Part shown: positions 13,823 to 17,323 of the stretch, in pieces
Layout of the letters: each line of letters begins with the position of its first letter
How positions within the stretch are numbered: the first letter of the stretch is position 1
Source: M3007 sp038246345
Lineage (GTDB): Bacteria > Bacteroidota > Bacteroidia > Chitinophagales > Saprospiraceae
Assembly: GCA_038246345.1 (NCBI GenBank)
Contig: JBBRWA010000102.1
Span: 1-17,323, forward strand
Direction of reading: 5' to 3'
Length of the DNA stretch: 17,323 nt
The notes under the pieces: model-generated
Database searches by the model: none
Seen by the model: the letters and a program-made list of their open reading frames with translations, nothing else
What the model was told of the DNA's origin: nothing
Translations under genes and position numbers: made by a program

Positions 13823-16800
13823 ATGAAATCTCTTTTAATTATTCCATTTACCGCATTTGCCTTCTTTCTTGCCGCTAATACTCCCGATTTACACAGCAGC
13901 TCCGGTTTCAAAGATAACAGTTTGTTGGCAGCAATTCCGAATACAGTTGGTGACACCTGCCTGAACCTGGATCTAGGTCCAGATGCTACGGTCTGTTTGG
14001 GTGCCGTTTTTACCCTGAATGAAAATGCCATTCCGGGCAATTACAACTGGGTGGGTTCGGCGAATTTGAGCTGTACCAATTGCCCTTCCCCAACATTTAC
14101 CGCCAACAGTACAGGGGTCTTTATTATAGCTTGTGTTGTGGGTAACCCGATTTGTAACGATACGGATATCATTAGAATCAATGTTGTAGCGGGGCTTCAA
14201 CCCTTGTTGACCATTTCGCCGGATCAGACAATTTGCACTGGCTCTGTGGTGTCGCTGGGCGGCCCTTCTTCTCCGGGCCATCTGTATTCCTGGACATCTA
14301 ACCCTCCCGGTTTTGTGTCTACCGTTGCGGCACCGCTGCCTGTTTCTCCGATGAGCAACACCATTTACAAGATTAAAGTAACCAGCCCAGCGTGTCCGTT
14401 TCCACGCTATGATTCCGTGGTGGTAAAGGTGTTCCAGCCACCAGTTATTGCGCTGGTTTCCACGTCATCTATCTGTTTGGGCGACAGTGTTTTGCTGGGC
14501 GCTACCGTGGTGCAAACAGGTGTGACCTACAGTTGGGTGCCCAATAATGGCACACTCAACAACAATATGATCGCTAACCCTAGGGCAACGCCACAAACAG
14601 CGGGTTTGACCAACTATACGTTGACGGCCAGTAACCCTGGCTGTACCGTAACGGGGCAGGCGTCGATTATTGCGGTTGATCTTCTGCTAAATTTAAGTGT
14701 GCCAGATTCCATTTCCCTCTGCAAAGGCTCCTCCAGAACGATCAATGTGTCCGTGTCGCCACCGGGAACCAATATCGGCTGGAGCCCACTACAGCAGCTC
14801 CAGATTACGCCGGATGGATTAACAGGCATCGTTTCTCCGAGCAGTAATTTTACGTACACCATCAAAGCAACCGCGCCAGGTTGTGCCAAAAGCAAATCCG
14901 TTTTTGTACACGTGGACAGCCTGCCTGCTGATTTGGGCGTTTCTCCGATGGATACCAGTATATGCGCAGGGAAACTGGTGACACTCGTGAACAACCTTGT
15001 TTTTGATCCAATTAGTTTTCCTGGAATTATGTACGCCTGGATACCCGCAAATTGGCAACAATCGCCGCTCAATGAGCCCTCCTTAATTGTTCAACCTTTA
15101 GATTCGATTGTTTATCAAAGGATTACAGTAAATGGCGTTTGCAGGGATACCGTTTATGCTCGGGTGAATGTCATTGAACCGCCAGCCATCAGCATCCTAC
15201 CAGCCGTTTCAACCATTTGCCTTGGAAAAACGATCGCATTAACGGCTACGGCACCGGGTATCGACAGCCTGATGTGGACACCTGCGGCTTCCCTGAGTTG
15301 CAACAATTGCCTCAACCCAAGCGCGAGCCCCACCAGCAGCACAACGTATACCCTTTCGGGAAAATTCAAGGGCTGTCCAACCGTTCAAACGGCGCAAGTA
15401 GATGTGATCCCGCAGCCCAAGTACCAGTTCCCACCCGCCGGGATGCCGTGCGGAGGACAGCAGCTGCAATTGAATTTGTTGCCCGACACTACGGGGGCCA
15501 CCTTTGTTTGGACTTCAAACCCTGCCAGCAGTATTCCGCAAGTTGCGCAGCCAACCGTTACCCTCAACGGCCTGGGACAACAATCGATCACGTATTATCT
15601 CGAAGCCAGCAATGGGATATGCAGTGTACGGGATTCTTTTAAAGTTCAATTTGTCGGTATTGATTTAACGGTTTCTGCACCGGATACCATTTGCCCACAA
15701 ACAAGCAGACTCCTGACGGCTTCCTCCTCCCAAGGCGGCGGGCAATACTCCTGGAGCAATGGCGCTACAACGCAGGCAACCAATGTAACACCTTTACAGA
15801 CAACAACTTATACCGTAAATTATACCCTAAACGGCTGCACTTTTCAGGACAGTGTACAAATTGTGGTGCAAGGACAAACACCCACGATCATGTTTCCCAC
15901 GGATGTTGAGCTGTGCCCGGGCGATGCCATCGTACTGAACAGCGTTGCAACACCCGGTGCTACCTATTCCTGGACGGCTAATGTGGGGGGATTCACCTCA
16001 AACCTCGCCATCCCGCCCACACAAGTACCCACACAATCCACCGCCTATACCGTAACGGCCACAGGTGTCGATGGCTGTTCTGTTACAAAAAAGCTGGATG
16101 TCACGGTTTTCAAGGCGACCTTGAGCGTTTCGGATGATGTGATGGTGTGTGCAGGCGTGCCCTTCACCCTCTCGGCTACGGGAACCGCGACAGGCACCTA
16201 TTTGTGGACGCCCGATAGCATTACGGCACCTTCTTTCACCAAAACCTTGAATGCGGAGCAGACCATCAAATATTCGGTCTTGTACACTTACGGCACTCCC
16301 GGCAATGAATGCTACCTGAGCGATACCGTGCAAGTCAAGGTGTTGCGCAATTTCGGGGTCAGTATCATGGCAGATCCGGATAGTGTATTGAATGCTGGCG
16401 AGATGGTGCAATTGGATGCAATTATTGTCCCTTCACAAAATTTGAATGGCTTTACCTTTAATTGGCTTGAAAACAACAACACAAACATTGGTGACACGGA
16501 GCAGGTAACCGCGACCGCCATGACTCCCGATACGAGCATTCGCTACACGGTTGTTGTGGTGTCACCCAATGGTTGCAGCCAGACAAAAACCATCCGCTTC
16601 CGGGTGTTGCAGCCAATTGTGGAATACCCCAATGCCTTTACACCAAATGGGGATGGGGCCAATGATTCGTTTGGCTTGGCGGTTGTTGAGGGTATTGCAA
16701 TCGTGGAAACCATGGAGATTTTCAACCGCTGGGGCCAAAAGATTTATGAGAGCCAGGAGCCAAATGCAAGTTGGGATGGCCGGGATGCACCATCCGATGT

Positions 16801-16879
16801 TTATGTCTATAAAATCCGATGGAGGCGCAGCGATGGCTCGCTTACGGTAAAGGTGGGGGAGGTGACTTTGCTGCGTTAG
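13823..16879 (+). CDS. Multi-domain Ig-like surface protein with type IX secretion type-B sorting domain
   Basis: The 1018-residue protein has a signal peptide (KSLLIIPFTAFAFFLAA, residues 2-18). Its body is some eleven modules of about 80-90 residues, each opening with a D..(I/V)C.G turn and a W in Y.W.P or YSW about 20 residues later (for example TVCLGAVFTL, TICTGSVVSL, SICLGDSVLL, ELCPGDAIVL, MVCAGVPFTL); an Ig/PKD-like beta-sandwich fold is likely. Residues about 935-1018 form the gliding motility-associated C-terminal domain: YPNAFTPNGDGANDSF, then IFNRWGQKIYES, SWDGR, and VYVYKIRW. Type IX secretion recognises that domain and attaches the protein to the cell surface. The first ten modules have paired cysteines, suggesting disulfides. 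Likely an adhesin or filament-surface protein. It stands alone, divergent from dut. Confidence 0.9.
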   Translation: MKSLLIIPFTAFAFFLAANTPDLHSSSGFKDNSLLAAIPNTVGDTCLNLDLGPDATVCLGAVFTLNENAIPGNYNWVGSANLSCTNCPSPTFTANSTGVFIIACVVGNPICNDTDIIRINVVAGLQPLLTISPDQTICTGSVVSLGGPSSPGHLYSWTSNPPGFVSTVAAPLPVSPMSNTIYKIKVTSPACPFPRYDSVVVKVFQPPVIALVSTSSICLGDSVLLGATVVQTGVTYSWVPNNGTLNNNMIANPRATPQTAGLTNYTLTASNPGCTVTGQASIIAVDLLLNLSVPDSISLCKGSSRTINVSVSPPGTNIGWSPLQQLQITPDGLTGIVSPSSNFTYTIKATAPGCAKSKSVFVHVDSLPADLGVSPMDTSICAGKLVTLVNNLVFDPISFPGIMYAWIPANWQQSPLNEPSLIVQPLDSIVYQRITVNGVCRDTVYARVNVIEPPAISILPAVSTICLGKTIALTATAPGIDSLMWTPAASLSCNNCLNPSASPTSSTTYTLSGKFKGCPTVQTAQVDVIPQPKYQFPPAGMPCGGQQLQLNLLPDTTGATFVWTSNPASSIPQVAQPTVTLNGLGQQSITYYLEASNGICSVRDSFKVQFVGIDLTVSAPDTICPQTSRLLTASSSQGGGQYSWSNGATTQATNVTPLQTTTYTVNYTLNGCTFQDSVQIVVQGQTPTIMFPTDVELCPGDAIVLNSVATPGATYSWTANVGGFTSNLAIPPTQVPTQSTAYTVTATGVDGCSVTKKLDVTVFKATLSVSDDVMVCAGVPFTLSATGTATGTYLWTPDSITAPSFTKTLNAEQTIKYSVLYTYGTPGNECYLSDTVQVKVLRNFGVSIMADPDSVLNAGEMVQLDAIIVPSQNLNGFTFNWLENNNTNIGDTEQVTATAMTPDTSIRYTVVVVSPNGCSQTKTIRFRVLQPIVEYPNAFTPNGDGANDSFGLAVVEGIAIVETMEIFNRWGQKIYESQEPNASWDGRDAPSDVYVYKIRWRRSDGSLTVKVGEVTLLR

Positions 16880-16900
16880 GCTACAAATAGTATTTTTACC

Positions 16901-16927
16901 ACATAACGCACATAGTTCACATAGCCG
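16901..16927 (+). repeat. Three imperfect 9-bp ACATA repeats
   Basis: ACATAACGC, ACATAGTTC and ACATAGCCG follow each other directly, 22 bases after the stop of the surface-protein gene. Similar CACATAG strings are, from memory, frequent between genes in Bacteroidota. Confidence 0.5.
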
Positions 16928-16943
16928 ACTAAAAAAAATACGT

Positions 16944-16970
16944 GCAGGTACGCGTTGCGCAAATACCTGC
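16944..16970. terminator. Inverted repeat downstream of the surface-protein gene
   Basis: GCAGGTA (16944-16950) pairs with TACCTGC (16964-16970) over a 13-base loop that can itself close with GCG/CGC. No T run follows on the plus strand, but the minus strand continues into a T-run (complement of 16931-16938). It may act as a weak terminator or be a relic of a palindromic repeat. Confidence 0.3.
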
Positions 16971-17039
16971 GAGGTTTAAGAAACTATATCTTCGCATTGG
17001 CGAGTACCAACCTTAAATTGTCTTTGAAACCAAGCAGTC

Positions 17040-17068
17040 GTGTCATTCCGGGCGCAGCGAGGAACCTG
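17040..17068 (+). repeat. Diverged half copy of the REP-like palindrome
   Basis: 27 of 29 bases (GTGTCATTCCGGGCGCAGCG and onwards) agree with 3307-3335. The inverted partner arm is missing; the sequence instead runs directly into comEC-like coding DNA. Confidence 0.85.
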
Positions 17069-17087
17069 CCTAACTTTCAGAAATACC

Positions 17088-17323
17088 TATCACCAGCATT
17101 TTATTAAAAAGGAAAATGTGAAACGGATCGGTAATGATCCGCCCAATTACCTTATCAATTACTCCATCAAAGCGAGGCAGTGGGCTGATGCCACACTTCG
17201 CGCGCATGTAAATGGGGAACGTGAGCAAGCTATTGCTTCTGCTTTAGTATTGGGTGTAAAAGACGGACTTGATAATGAATTATTAAATGCCTATTCATCT
17301 ACCGGTGCCATGCATGTGTTGGC
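17088..17323 (+). pseudogene. comEC: ComEC/Rec2-like competence protein, N-terminus missing, runs off window
   Basis: The frame codes HQHFIKKENVKRIG, then NDPPNYLINYSIKARQWADA, REQAIASALVLGVKDGLDNE and AYSSTGAMHVLA at the window edge. ALVLG..D.LD..L..AY.STGAMHVLAVSGLH is the hallmark opening of the Competence domain of ComEC, the inner-membrane DNA-uptake channel. A complete ComEC has about 200 residues (membrane helices and an OB-like domain) before this point. Here the frame is open only from 17028 and the segment 17040-17068 is the repeat half copy, so the N-terminus is absent. No ATG in frame precedes it; GTG at 17040 or 17118 could be used. Probably truncated by a rearrangement at the repeat, though the rest lies outside the window. 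Confidence 0.7.

Overview
The window looks like chromosomal DNA from a Bacteroidota bacterium, most likely a gliding or filamentous member of the Saprospirales/Chitinophagales type. Four things point there: a large secreted protein ending in a type IX secretion type-B sorting domain, a roughly 970-residue CcmF/CcsA-type cytochrome c assembly protein, several matches to the Bacteroidota promoter consensus (TANNTTTG at -7), and the lack of Shine-Dalgarno sequences before most genes. The assignment rests on protein families and motifs, not on a database match.

Layout. 1-1900: a TolC-family outer-membrane efflux protein, then a very small, extremely acidic protein built on six DDEEQ repeats, closed by a hairpin terminator. 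1904-3085 (minus): an unrecognised secreted protein with a predicted outer-membrane barrel. 3131-3483: a nested inverted-repeat element resembling a MITE, with a REP-like palindrome at its core. 3491-6391 (minus): the cytochrome c assembly protein. 6392-7243: a gene-poor stretch containing the decayed C-terminal tail of an NRAMP-type metal transporter. 7274-9741: an AT-richer insert with two archaeal-type ATPases that also carry a C-terminal nuclease-like domain. The first is intact (DUF4143 type). The second (DUF234 type) is broken by an internal deletion and a frameshift. Each has its own pair of direct repeats with internal dyads directly upstream.

9774-10724: a DUF4340 protein, overlapping tail to tail with a minus-strand cluster read dut, sugar-phosphate nucleotidyltransferase, TPR protein (13679 down to 10708). 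An array of eleven GTGATGA heptamers lies between dut and the nucleotidyltransferase gene. 13823-16879: a 1018-residue modular Ig-like adhesin/surface protein with a C-terminal sorting domain. 16880-17323: repeats, including a diverged half copy of the REP-like palindrome, followed at once by a comEC coding region that lacks its N-terminal third and runs off the window.

Housekeeping functions (cytochrome c maturation, dUTP removal, sugar nucleotide supply) are interleaved with accessory DNA. The most unusual material is the repeat-controlled ATPase pair, the nested palindrome at 3131-3483, and the start/stop-rich heptamer array between two co-directional genes.
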